Assembly: GCA_043797735.1 (NCBI GenBank)
Contig: JAZDPH010000020.1
Coordinates: forward strand, 1-6,359
Direction of reading: 5' to 3'
Source of the DNA: BS750m-G77 sp043797735
Lineage (GTDB): Bacteria; Omnitrophota; Gorgyraeia; Gygaellales; Profunditerraquicolaceae
Length of the DNA stretch: 6,359 bases
The translations under genes and the position numbers were made by a program. This document shows positions 1 to 5,622 of this stretch, piece by piece (position 1 is the stretch's first letter; each line of letters begins with the position of its first letter). A model generated the notes under the pieces. That model was not told the DNA's origin and did not search any database. It saw nothing but the letters and a program-made list of their open reading frames with translations.

Positions 1-330
1 AACGGCGGCCGTACCCCTACCGGTTTGGATGCGATAGAATGGGCAAAAAAAGCGGTTAGCTTGGGCGCAGGGGAGATACTTTTAACCAGTATGGATTATG
101 ACGGGACAAAGGATGGTTACGATATCGAACTGACCGATAAACTCTCAAAGGCCGTGAATGTCCCGGTTATTGCTTCGGGCGGGGCAGGAAAACCAGAGGA
201 CTTCTACGAGGTTTTCTCTAAAACCGAGGCCTCGGCAGCCCTGGCGGCATCCATATTTCACTACCAGGAATGCACTATAAAAGAGGTAAAAGAGTACCTT
301 AAAGAAAAGGGAATCCCGGTGAGATTATGA
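1..330 (+). CDS. hisF: Imidazole glycerol phosphate synthase cyclase subunit HisF, C-terminal part
   Basis: This is the C-terminal part (about 109 residues) of HisF. With the glutaminase HisH, HisF converts PRFAR and ammonia to imidazole glycerol phosphate and AICAR in histidine synthesis, in the cytoplasm. The reading frame is open from base 1, so the gene starts upstream of the window; a full HisF is about 250 residues. Visible family motifs are TPTGLDAIEW near the start, GAGEILLTSMDYDGTKDGYD (a phosphate-binding strand and loop of the beta/alpha barrel), VPVIASGGAGKPEDF (second phosphate loop), and a LAASIFHYQE segment followed by the usual KEYLKEKGIPVRL terminus. The stop codon overlaps the hisI start in an ATGA, which implies translational coupling. 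The catalytic N-terminal half cannot be seen. Identity is very secure. Confidence 0.97.
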   Translation, partial: NGGRTPTGLDAIEWAKKAVSLGAGEILLTSMDYDGTKDGYDIELTDKLSKAVNVPVIASGGAGKPEDFYEVFSKTEASAALAASIFHYQECTIKEVKEYLKEKGIPVRL

Positions 331-671
331 GAAAAAATACAGATGCACGCAGATTCAAGTACAGCGAATTAAAGTTTGACAGGCAGGGCCTGCTGCCGGC
401 GATTATACAGGATTATAAGACTAAGGATGTGCTTATGCTCGCCTATATGAACAAGGAATCATTGCAGAGGACCATAAAAAGCGGCAAGACCTGTTTCTGG
501 TCGCGTTCCAGAAAGAAATACTGGACTAAGGGCGAGACTTCCGGGTGTTTTCAGTTTGTCAAGCAGGTCATTTATGACTGTGATATGGATGCGCTGCTGG
601 TAAAGGTACGCCAGGCGGGCGTAGCCTGCCATACGGGTAACCGTTCTTGTTTCTATAGAAAAATAAATTAA
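327..671 (+). CDS. hisI: Phosphoribosyl-AMP cyclohydrolase HisI (stand-alone)
   Basis: HisI opens the purine ring of phosphoribosyl-AMP, the third step of histidine biosynthesis, and is a cytoplasmic zinc/magnesium hydrolase. The 114-residue length fits the stand-alone enzyme; no HisE pyrophosphohydrolase domain is fused to it. Motifs in order are VLMLAYMN (about 35-42), FWSRSRKKYWTKGETSG (57-73), DCDMDALLVKV (84-94) and ACHTGNRSCFY (100-110). By family knowledge, C85, C101 and C108 should bind zinc and D84, D86 and D88 magnesium; the cysteine spacings of 16 and 7 match the family. The ATG overlaps the hisF stop by four bases with no strong Shine-Dalgarno sequence, so translation probably depends on coupling. 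It is the last his gene before the spacer filled by repeat copy 1. Confidence 0.97.
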   Translation: MRKNTDARRFKYSELKFDRQGLLPAIIQDYKTKDVLMLAYMNKESLQRTIKSGKTCFWSRSRKKYWTKGETSGCFQFVKQVIYDCDMDALLVKVRQAGVACHTGNRSCFYRKIN

Positions 672-688
672 ATACCAGCATTAGAGCT

Positions 689-842
689 GGTTATCCGGAT
701 ATCTGGGTATCCGGTGGTGGACATCAGGATATCTGGGTATCCGGTGAAAAAATTTCCTGATATCCCGATACACTGATATCCACATCCGGATAACCCGATA
801 CCCCGATACCCACTACCGGATACCCGGGTATCCGAATATCCG
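689..842 (+). repeat. Modular GGATATCC-octamer palindromic element, copy 1 (long form)
   Basis: This element fills most of the hisI-trpE spacer, starting 17 bases after hisI and ending 16 bases before the trpE ATG. The left arm (689-742) is three octamers, the hexamer GGTGGT (713-718) and three more octamers. The centre (743-757) is A/T-rich. The right arm is three octamers (758-781), hexamer ACATCC (782-787), three octamers (788-811), a second hexamer ACTACC (812-817) and three octamers (818-841). Units are variants of GGATATCC, GGGTATCC or CGATACCC. Copies 2 and 3 lack the last hexamer and its three octamers. The outer left arm (689-718) pairs better with the extra module (812-841) than with the inner one. 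I cannot assign it to a named repeat family. Module boundaries were read by eye. Confidence 0.9.
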
Positions 843-858
843 TAATAAACACAAGCAT

Positions 859-2355
859 ATGTATACTCCATCATTAAAAGAATTTTTAAGATTGACGGCA
901 AAGGGTAACGTCATCCCCGTCTTTAAAGAGATACCTGCCGGGACAGATACGCCGGTATCGGCATATCTTAAGGCTGCCAAAGGGGATTACTCCTTTTTAT
1001 TTGAGTCGGTAGAGGGGACAAAGAAAATCGCCCGGTATTCCTTCCTGGGATCTAATCCCCTTTTGATATTTAAGAGCAAGTCCCGTAATATCCGTATAAT
1101 TTATCCGCAGAGAAAAAAAACCGTCAGTTTTTCCGTAAAAGGCACCCCGCTTGATGAAATAAAGAAAATTATGCAGGGCCTAAAGAGTGTGCGCTTTGCC
1201 GGACTGCCGCGTTTTTACGGAGGGTTAGTCGGTTATATCGGCTACGACACCGTCAGGTTTTTTGAAAAAATACCGGATAAAAATCCCGATGACCTTAACG
1301 TCCCCGATGTCCTGCTGCTATTGGCGGATACTCTCCTGGCCTTTGACCACCTTAAAAACAGCATAAAGATTGTTGCCAACTGCCTGTTGCCGGAGAAGCG
1401 GGGCGCTGTTCTATCCAGAAGGCAAAAAATTAACATTTACCAAAAAGCGCTGGAGAAAATAGAATCCATTCAAAAGGATTTTAACGGTTCCTCAATAGGA
1501 AAAAAGGCAAAAATCGGCCGGCGCCGGCTAAAAGCGGATGTTTCCTCAAACTTTAAAAAAGGGCAATTCTGCCGTATGGCCAGGGCGGCCAAGGATTATA
1601 TTAAAAAAGGGGATATAATTCAGGTGGTTTTATCGCAGCGTTTTAAAATAAGAATTAGAAAAGAGCCCTTTGAGATTTACCGCAGATTAAGGAGCCTTAA
1701 TCCCTCTCCGTATATGTTTTTTTTGAAATTAAATGGCATAATATTAGCCGGTTCCTCCCCTGAAATGCTCTTGCGCTGTGAAGAGGGCCTGATTCAGACC
1801 CGGCCCATTGCCGGCACCCGCCCCCGCGGAAAGACAAAAGAAGAGGACAGGCGGCTTGCGGATGAACTCAAAAACGATGCCAAAGAAAAAGCAGAGCACC
1901 TGATGCTGGTAGACTTAGGGAGGAATGATTTGGGGAGAGTTTCAAAGGCCGGGCAGGTGAAAGTAAGCGAATTTATGAACGTAGAGAAATATTCCCACGT
2001 AATGCATCTGGTAAGCGAGGTAAGAGGAATCCTTGACAAAAAGAGGTTTGGCGTTTACGATGTCTTAAGGGCGGCCTTTCCCGCGGGGACGGTCAGCGGC
2101 AGCCCTAAGATCCGCGCTATGGAGATTATTGATGAAATGGAAAATATACGCCGCGGGCCTTATGCCGGCTGCGTGGGGTATTTTGGTTTTTCAGGCAATA
2201 TGGACACCTGCATTACCATAAGGACGATAGTGATTAAAGGCAGGTATGCCTATGTTCAGGCCGGCTCAGGCATTGTCGCGGATTCTATCCCCGAGAAGGA
2301 ATATGAGGAGTCGGTAAATAAAGCCAGGGCAATGATAGAGGCAATTATCAAATAA
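859..2355 (+). CDS. trpE: Anthranilate synthase component I TrpE
   Basis: TrpE makes anthranilate from chorismate, using ammonia or glutamine through the TrpG amidotransferase; this is the first committed step of tryptophan synthesis. The length of 498 residues is normal. The N-terminal domain has SFLFESVEG (45-53), which matches the LLES-type tryptophan feedback site, and its partner NPSPYMF (281-287) is also present, so feedback inhibition is likely intact. The chorismate-binding domain shows GSSPEMLLR (298-306), IAGTRPRG (317-324), AEHLMLVDLGRNDLGRV (345-361), PAGTVSGSPKIRAMEII (408-424) and GSGIVADSIPEKEYEES (469-485). The start MYTPSLKEF matches usual TrpE N termini, but no Shine-Dalgarno sequence is visible before it. 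No trpG follows; rpsP starts 25 bases downstream. PabB or PhnA-type relatives are less likely given the complete TrpE pattern. Confidence 0.96.
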   Translation: MYTPSLKEFLRLTAKGNVIPVFKEIPAGTDTPVSAYLKAAKGDYSFLFESVEGTKKIARYSFLGSNPLLIFKSKSRNIRIIYPQRKKTVSFSVKGTPLDEIKKIMQGLKSVRFAGLPRFYGGLVGYIGYDTVRFFEKIPDKNPDDLNVPDVLLLLADTLLAFDHLKNSIKIVANCLLPEKRGAVLSRRQKINIYQKALEKIESIQKDFNGSSIGKKAKIGRRRLKADVSSNFKKGQFCRMARAAKDYIKKGDIIQVVLSQRFKIRIRKEPFEIYRRLRSLNPSPYMFFLKLNGIILAGSSPEMLLRCEEGLIQTRPIAGTRPRGKTKEEDRRLADELKNDAKEKAEHLMLVDLGRNDLGRVSKAGQVKVSEFMNVEKYSHVMHLVSEVRGILDKKRFGVYDVLRAAFPAGTVSGSPKIRAMEIIDEMENIRRGPYAGCVGYFGFSGNMDTCITIRTIVIKGRYAYVQAGSGIVADSIPEKEYEESVNKARAMIEAIIK

Positions 2356-2366
2356 CTAATAAATAC

Positions 2367-2372
2367 GGGAGG
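2367..2372 (+). promoter_or_regulatory. Shine-Dalgarno sequence of rpsP
   Basis: GGGAGG lies eight bases before the rpsP ATG at 2381, in the 25-base gap after the trpE stop. It is a strong site that fixes the start and suggests rpsP can be translated efficiently on a transcript shared with trpE. Confidence 0.85.
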
Positions 2373-2380
2373 CTCAAAAA

Positions 2381-2620
2381 ATGGCAGTAAGGATACGTTT
2401 ACGGAGAATAGGAAAGAAGGTCAAAGGTAAGATTCATTTCAGGTTATCCGTTTTTGACGAAACCAGCGGCCGCGACAGCAGGGCTATTGAAGAGCTGGGT
2501 TTTTATAACCCTCAAAGTTCAGCAGTAAAAATTAAAAAAGAGCGCCTGGATTACTGGGTGAAAAACGGCGCGCAGATGTCAAATACTATTAAGAGTTTAG
2601 TAAAGAAAAGGAAGGAATAG
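2381..2620 (+). CDS. rpsP: 30S ribosomal protein bS16
   Basis: bS16 is a small, basic 30S subunit protein that helps assemble the 5' and central domains of 16S rRNA. The 79-residue length is typical. The N terminus MAVRIRLRRIGKK carries the family's VxIRLxRxGxKK pattern. The middle GRDSRAIEELGFYNP (30-44) corresponds to the conserved RDGRxIExLGxYNP region, and RLDYWVKNGAQMSNTI (55-70) to the conserved WxxxGAQxSxTV helix. The C terminus is lysine rich. In many bacteria rpsP sits with rimM, trmD and rplS, often beside ffh; here trpE is upstream and yajC downstream, an unusual setting. Repeat copy 2 begins three bases after its stop. Confidence 0.96.
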   Translation: MAVRIRLRRIGKKVKGKIHFRLSVFDETSGRDSRAIEELGFYNPQSSAVKIKKERLDYWVKNGAQMSNTIKSLVKKRKE

Positions 2621-2623
2621 ATA

Positions 2624-2746
2624 GGATATCCGGATATCCGGGTATCTGGTAGCGGGTATCAGGATATCCGGATATCCGGTGGAGAATTTCCAGATATCCT
2701 GATATACTGATATCCACATCCGGATAACCGGATGACCCGATATCCG
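2624..2746 (+). repeat. Modular GGATATCC-octamer palindromic element, copy 2
   Basis: This 123-bp copy lies between rpsP and yajC, starting three bases after the rpsP stop. The left arm is octamers at 2624-2647, hexamer GGTAGC (2648-2653) and octamers at 2654-2677. The centre GGTGGAGAATTTCC spans 2678-2691. The right arm is octamers at 2692-2715, hexamer ACATCC (2716-2721) and octamers at 2722-2745. Four units are exact GGATATCC. Folding the arms together by hand pairs about 45 of 54 positions, including three G-U wobbles. It lies in the same orientation as copies 1 and 3. Confidence 0.92.
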
Positions 2747-2773
2747 AACGAAGAAATCAACTTTATTAATAGG

Positions 2774-2779
2774 AAGGAG
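2774..2779 (+). promoter_or_regulatory. Shine-Dalgarno sequence of yajC
   Basis: AAGGAG sits six bases before the yajC ATG at 2786, in the 39-base stretch between the end of repeat copy 2 and the gene. It is the strongest ribosome-binding site in the window and fixes the yajC start. Confidence 0.88.
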
Positions 2780-2785
2780 TAGACA

Positions 2786-3061
2786 ATGCCGCAAGCACAA
2801 GCAGTTAGCCCGTTTATGAACCTGTTTCCTTTAATCCTCATCTTTGTAATATTCTATTTCCTGCTGATCAGGCCGCAAAAGGCAAAGGAAAAAGAGCATA
2901 AAAAGATGCTTGGCAGCCTGAATAAGAACGACGAAGTGATTACCTCAAGCGGTATTCACGGCACGATTATTAACGTAAAAGACAATTCGGTGATTTTGAG
3001 AATAGATGATAATGTGAAGGTAGAGATGGAGAAGAACTGTATTTCGGTTAAGAAACAATAG
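2786..3061 (+). CDS. yajC: Preprotein translocase accessory subunit YajC
   Basis: YajC is a small single-pass inner-membrane protein that joins SecD and SecF in the accessory complex supporting SecYEG export. The 91-residue product has a short N terminus, one hydrophobic segment (about 11-28, NLFPLILIFVIFYFLLI), then the hallmark IRPQKAKEKEHKKM (28-41). A small cytoplasmic beta domain follows, with NDEVITSSGIHGTI (48-61) matching the family's GDxVvTxgGihGxV pattern. It lies directly upstream of secDF, the usual genetic partner, separated only by repeat copy 3. Sequence is weakly conserved in this family, but the TM-RPQ-beta arrangement plus the neighbour make the call firm. Confidence 0.95.
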   Translation: MPQAQAVSPFMNLFPLILIFVIFYFLLIRPQKAKEKEHKKMLGSLNKNDEVITSSGIHGTIINVKDNSVILRIDDNVKVEMEKNCISVKKQ

Positions 3062-3075
3062 TAGCGCTTAAAAGC

Positions 3076-3199
3076 GGTTATCCGGATATCAGGATATCCG
3101 GTAGTGGGCATCTGGATATTGGGGTATCCGGTAGAAGTTTTTCCGGATATCCTGATATACCGATATCCACATCCGGATAACCGGATAACCCGATATCCG
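3076..3199 (+). repeat. Modular GGATATCC-octamer palindromic element, copy 3
   Basis: This 124-bp copy fills the yajC-secDF gap. The left arm is octamers at 3076-3099, hexamer GGTAGT (3100-3105) and octamers at 3106-3129. The centre GGTAGAAGTTTTTCC spans 3130-3144. The right arm is octamers at 3145-3168, hexamer ACATCC (3169-3174) and octamers at 3175-3198. It has the same 3-hexamer-3 layout as copy 2, and the right arm is the best-conserved part across copies. It ends at the edge of the secDF ribosome-binding site, so any hairpin in the mRNA would sit about ten bases before the start codon. By hand, about 44 of 54 arm positions can pair, including four G-U wobbles. Confidence 0.92.
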
Positions 3200-3200
3200 A

Positions 3201-3206
3201 AAGGGA
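3201..3206 (+). promoter_or_regulatory. Shine-Dalgarno sequence of secDF, abutting repeat copy 3
   Basis: AAGGGA lies just before the secDF ATG at 3210 and one base after the end of repeat copy 3. Spacing is short (three to four bases), so this is a moderate site. Because it touches the repeat, folding of the repeat RNA could affect access to it (inference). Confidence 0.6.
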
Positions 3207-3209
3207 ATT

Positions 3210-5414
3210 ATGGTAAAAAAGCTCCTCTATAAATCAATCTTCATCCTCTGCGTAATTGGGCTCTGCGCCTATTTCGCTTTTCCCTTGAATAAGCGAATCA
3301 ACCTCGGCCTGGATTTGAAGGGCGGGATGCACCTTTTGCTTAAAGTTGATACCGAACAACTTACTCCTGAGGCAAAGAAGGACGCCACTGACCGGGCAGT
3401 AGAGGTAATCAGGAACAGGATTGATGAGTTCGGCGTAAGGGAGACCTCTATCCAAAAACAGGGGGAAGATGAAATAGTCGTGCAGTTGCCCGGGGTTACC
3501 GACAGGGAGCGCGCCATAGACCTAATCGGCAAGACCGCGCTTCTGGAGTTTAAAGTTGTCTCTTCTGACCTTCCCAAGCTAAAAGAGGCGCTGGCCGGCA
3601 GCGTTCCTGAAGGATATGAATTAAAATATACCCAGGAGGATAGTGAAGGGCTTCTGCTTGAAAAAAAAGCGGCCTTAACGGGTGCGGCACTCACCGATGC
3701 TTCTATTCGTTTTGACCAGAGCCAGTTTAATGAACCGTTGGTTGCCCTGCAGTTTAATCCCGAAGGGGCAAAGAAGTTTGCCGAAATTACCGCTAGTAAC
3801 GTAGGGAAAAGGCTGGCGATTGTCTTAGACGGCAAGGTCCAGTCTGCCCCGCGCATCAAAGAGGCGATCCCCTCCGGAGAAGCGGTAATCACCGGCCGCT
3901 TTAGCGCCGAGGAGGCTCAAGACCTGGCCTTAGTACTGCGAGTCGGCGCTTTACCTGCTCCCATGCACGTAGAAGAGGAGAGGACTATCGGCCCGCTATT
4001 AGGGCAGGATTCCATTAATAAGGGGGTTAAGGCGACCGTTATCGGCCTGGGGCTGGTCTTTATATTTATGGCCGCCATTTATCTATTTTCCGGGATCATC
4101 GCAAATATAGCGCTTCTGCTGAATTTAGTGATGATACTCGGGGGCTTAGGGCTTCTGCCCTTTTTGTTTCCCGGGGTTTCGGCTACTCTGACTCTTCCCG
4201 GTATCGCAGGCATAGTTTTATCGTTAGGCATGGCCGTAGATGCCAATATACTTATTAACGAACGGATAAGGGAAGAACTTTTAATCGGGCGTAACCTGCG
4301 CGCCGCCATAGCTAACGGTTATTCCAAGGCCTTCAGCGCCATTATTGATTCTAACGTTACCACCCTGATTGCCGCATTTTTATTATTTCAGTTCGGCACC
4401 GGCCCGATCAGGGGCTTTGCGGTAACCCTGACCATCGGCCTCCTGGCAAGTTTATTTACCGCCATTATAGTTACGCGCACTATTTTTGAGATTCTCCTGC
4501 AGGCGCGCCTTTTGAAGAAATCACTGCCGATGCTGCATTTATTCAGGCAGACTAAATTTGATTTTATCGGAAAGAGAAAGTTTTTTTATGCCGTTTCAAT
4601 AATCGTGATAGCCATAGGCCTGTTCTCTTATTTTAAAAAGGGCCGGGATGCCTACGGCATTGACTTTGCCGGCGGACAGCTGCAGGAATACATCTTTAAG
4701 AGCGCCCCGGCGATAGAGGAGGTGCGCGGCGCCCTGAAAGAAATAGGCCTCGGCGATGCCTCTATCCAGCAATTTAAGGATAACCCGCGTGCCGTACTGA
4801 TCAGGACTATGGAGGATAAAAGCGGGAATTTAACTGACAAATTAAAAGCGGCCTTCCCGGAGCAGGAAATCCAGGAGCTCAGGATTGAGCGCGTCGGGCC
4901 GGTAGCCGGCCAGCACCTCAAAAAAAAGGCGCTATCCGCCCTGTTCTGGGCGCTGATCGGGATCCTCGCCTACGTTGCCATCAGGTTTAAGCACATTAAT
5001 TTTGCTATTGCCGGGGTGGTTGCCCTCCTTCATGATTTATTGATAACCCTGGGATTCCTGGCAATGACCGGCAGACAGATAGACTTATTAACCATAACCG
5101 CGCTTTTGACCATTGCAGGTTATTCTATCAATGACACAATCGTTATCTATGACCGGGTCAGGGAAAACAGCCGCGGCATGAAGAAATTATCCCTCTATGA
5201 ACTGATAAACTTAAGTGTCAACCAGACGCTGGCCCGGACTATCACTACTACATTTATCACCCTGCTGGTTGTGATTGCGCTTTTATTCTATGGCGGAGAG
5301 GTGCTGAATAACTTTGCCTTTGCGCTGTTTGTAGGGTTCCTCTCGGGGATTTATTCCACCATCTATATCGCCTCTCCTTTAATGCTTGCTTGGAATCGCA
5401 GAAACAAAGGATAG
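3210..5414 (+). CDS. secDF: Fused protein-export membrane protein SecDF
   Basis: SecDF uses the proton gradient to pull preproteins out of the SecYEG channel on the outer face of the cytoplasmic membrane. The 734-residue single chain is SecD followed by SecF, the size of fused SecDF proteins such as those of Bacillus and Thermus. SecD half: TM1 (about 6-25), INLGLDLKGGMHLLL (30-44), a large periplasmic domain (about 45-265), then five TM segments including LGMAVDANILINERIREEL (339-357). SecF half: a first TM at about 456-474, YGIDFAGGQLQEYIF (482-496), a second periplasmic domain, HDLLITLGF (608-616) and GYSINDTIVIYDRVREN (637-653). By motif position D344, D642 and R676 match the proton-path residues D340, D637 and R671 that I recall for Thermus SecDF. 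The protein looks intact and functional. yajC is upstream. Confidence 0.97.
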   Translation: MVKKLLYKSIFILCVIGLCAYFAFPLNKRINLGLDLKGGMHLLLKVDTEQLTPEAKKDATDRAVEVIRNRIDEFGVRETSIQKQGEDEIVVQLPGVTDRERAIDLIGKTALLEFKVVSSDLPKLKEALAGSVPEGYELKYTQEDSEGLLLEKKAALTGAALTDASIRFDQSQFNEPLVALQFNPEGAKKFAEITASNVGKRLAIVLDGKVQSAPRIKEAIPSGEAVITGRFSAEEAQDLALVLRVGALPAPMHVEEERTIGPLLGQDSINKGVKATVIGLGLVFIFMAAIYLFSGIIANIALLLNLVMILGGLGLLPFLFPGVSATLTLPGIAGIVLSLGMAVDANILINERIREELLIGRNLRAAIANGYSKAFSAIIDSNVTTLIAAFLLFQFGTGPIRGFAVTLTIGLLASLFTAIIVTRTIFEILLQARLLKKSLPMLHLFRQTKFDFIGKRKFFYAVSIIVIAIGLFSYFKKGRDAYGIDFAGGQLQEYIFKSAPAIEEVRGALKEIGLGDASIQQFKDNPRAVLIRTMEDKSGNLTDKLKAAFPEQEIQELRIERVGPVAGQHLKKKALSALFWALIGILAYVAIRFKHINFAIAGVVALLHDLLITLGFLAMTGRQIDLLTITALLTIAGYSINDTIVIYDRVRENSRGMKKLSLYELINLSVNQTLARTITTTFITLLVVIALLFYGGEVLNNFAFALFVGFLSGIYSTIYIASPLMLAWNRRNKG

Positions 5415-5423
5415 ATACTTTAA

Positions 5424-5440
5424 CGCAGATTCTCGCAGAT
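5424..5440 (+). repeat. Short direct repeat CGCAGAT x2
   Basis: CGCAGAT occurs at 5424-5430 and again at 5434-5440, a 10-base period, just after secDF and before inverted-repeat unit A. Short CGCAGATT-type iterations are common in spacers of some uncultured bacteria, but two copies alone prove little. Confidence 0.4.
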
Positions 5441-5441
5441 G

Positions 5442-5488
5442 AGATTGCTTCGTCGTCCCGACGTATCGTCGGGACTCCTCGCAATGAC
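5442..5488 (+). repeat. ATTGC...GCAAT palindromic repeat, unit A
   Basis: This 47-base unit starts AGATTGCTTCG and ends TCGCAATGAC, the ends of a dispersed palindromic repeat seen in spacers of many bacterial genomes. Inside it is a perfect hairpin: GTCCCGACG (5455-5463), loop TAT, CGTCGGGAC (5467-5475). No T-run follows the hairpin, so it is not a clear terminator. Unit B at 5545-5583 is the same repeat inverted, with a different interior. Confidence 0.85.
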
Positions 5489-5499
5489 AGTTACAGTAA

Positions 5500-5535
5500 A
5501 GGCCGTAGCGGAGGTTTAAACCTCCGCTACGGCCT
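5500..5535. repeat. Perfect 36-bp palindrome
   Basis: Each arm is 18 bases (left arm AGGCCGTAGCGGAGGTTT), and the arms meet at a TTTAAA centre without a loop. It sits almost midway between inverted units A and B, 11 and 9 bases away. It could extrude as a cruciform or form a hairpin in the secDF transcript. No U-tract follows, so a simple intrinsic terminator is unlikely. It may be a second small mobile or dispersed repeat lodged inside the first (inference). Confidence 0.9.
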
Positions 5536-5544
5536 GGTTCTCGC

Positions 5545-5583
5545 GTCATTGCGAGCGAGCGCAAAGCGCGAGCGAAGCAATCT
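5545..5583 (-). repeat. ATTGC...GCAAT palindromic repeat, unit B (inverted)
   Basis: This 39-base unit starts GTCATTGCGAGCGAGCGC and ends GCGAAGCAATCT. Its reverse complement begins AGATTGCTTCG and ends TCGCAATGAC, the same ends as unit A, so A and B form a large inverted repeat around the 36-bp palindrome. The interior differs from A: it is a GCGC-AAA-GCGC hairpin rather than a GTCCCGACG one. It ends 39 bases before the mfd start. Confidence 0.85.
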
Positions 5584-5622
5584 AATAGACAAAGGTATCA
5601 CTCCGCAACAGAGCAACGAAAT

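Noticed and set aside
685..747. Possible trp leader peptide with tandem TGG codons at 715-720
   Set aside because: The frame has no ATG, GTG or TTG between the stop at 682 and the TGG pair. The TGGTGG comes from the GGTGGT hexamer of the repeat. No attenuator with a U-run is visible.
689..842. CRISPR array
   Set aside because: The repeated units are 8 bp, contiguous and palindromic, with no unique spacers of constant length.
668..901. Minus-strand open frame of 77 codons rich in GYPDI-like repeats, with similar frames at 2597-2800 and 2659-2841
   Set aside because: The frames are produced by the octamer element, which is open in all frames, and they run into trpE or yajC on the opposite strand. 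They have no ribosome site or family motif.
3269..3892. Minus-strand open frame of 207 codons inside secDF
   Set aside because: It is an antisense shadow of a strongly conserved SecD coding region, serine-rich and without family motifs.
5455..5475. Intrinsic terminator of secDF
   Set aside because: The 9-bp hairpin is perfect but is followed by TCCTCGCAATG rather than a T-run, and it is part of a dispersed repeat unit.
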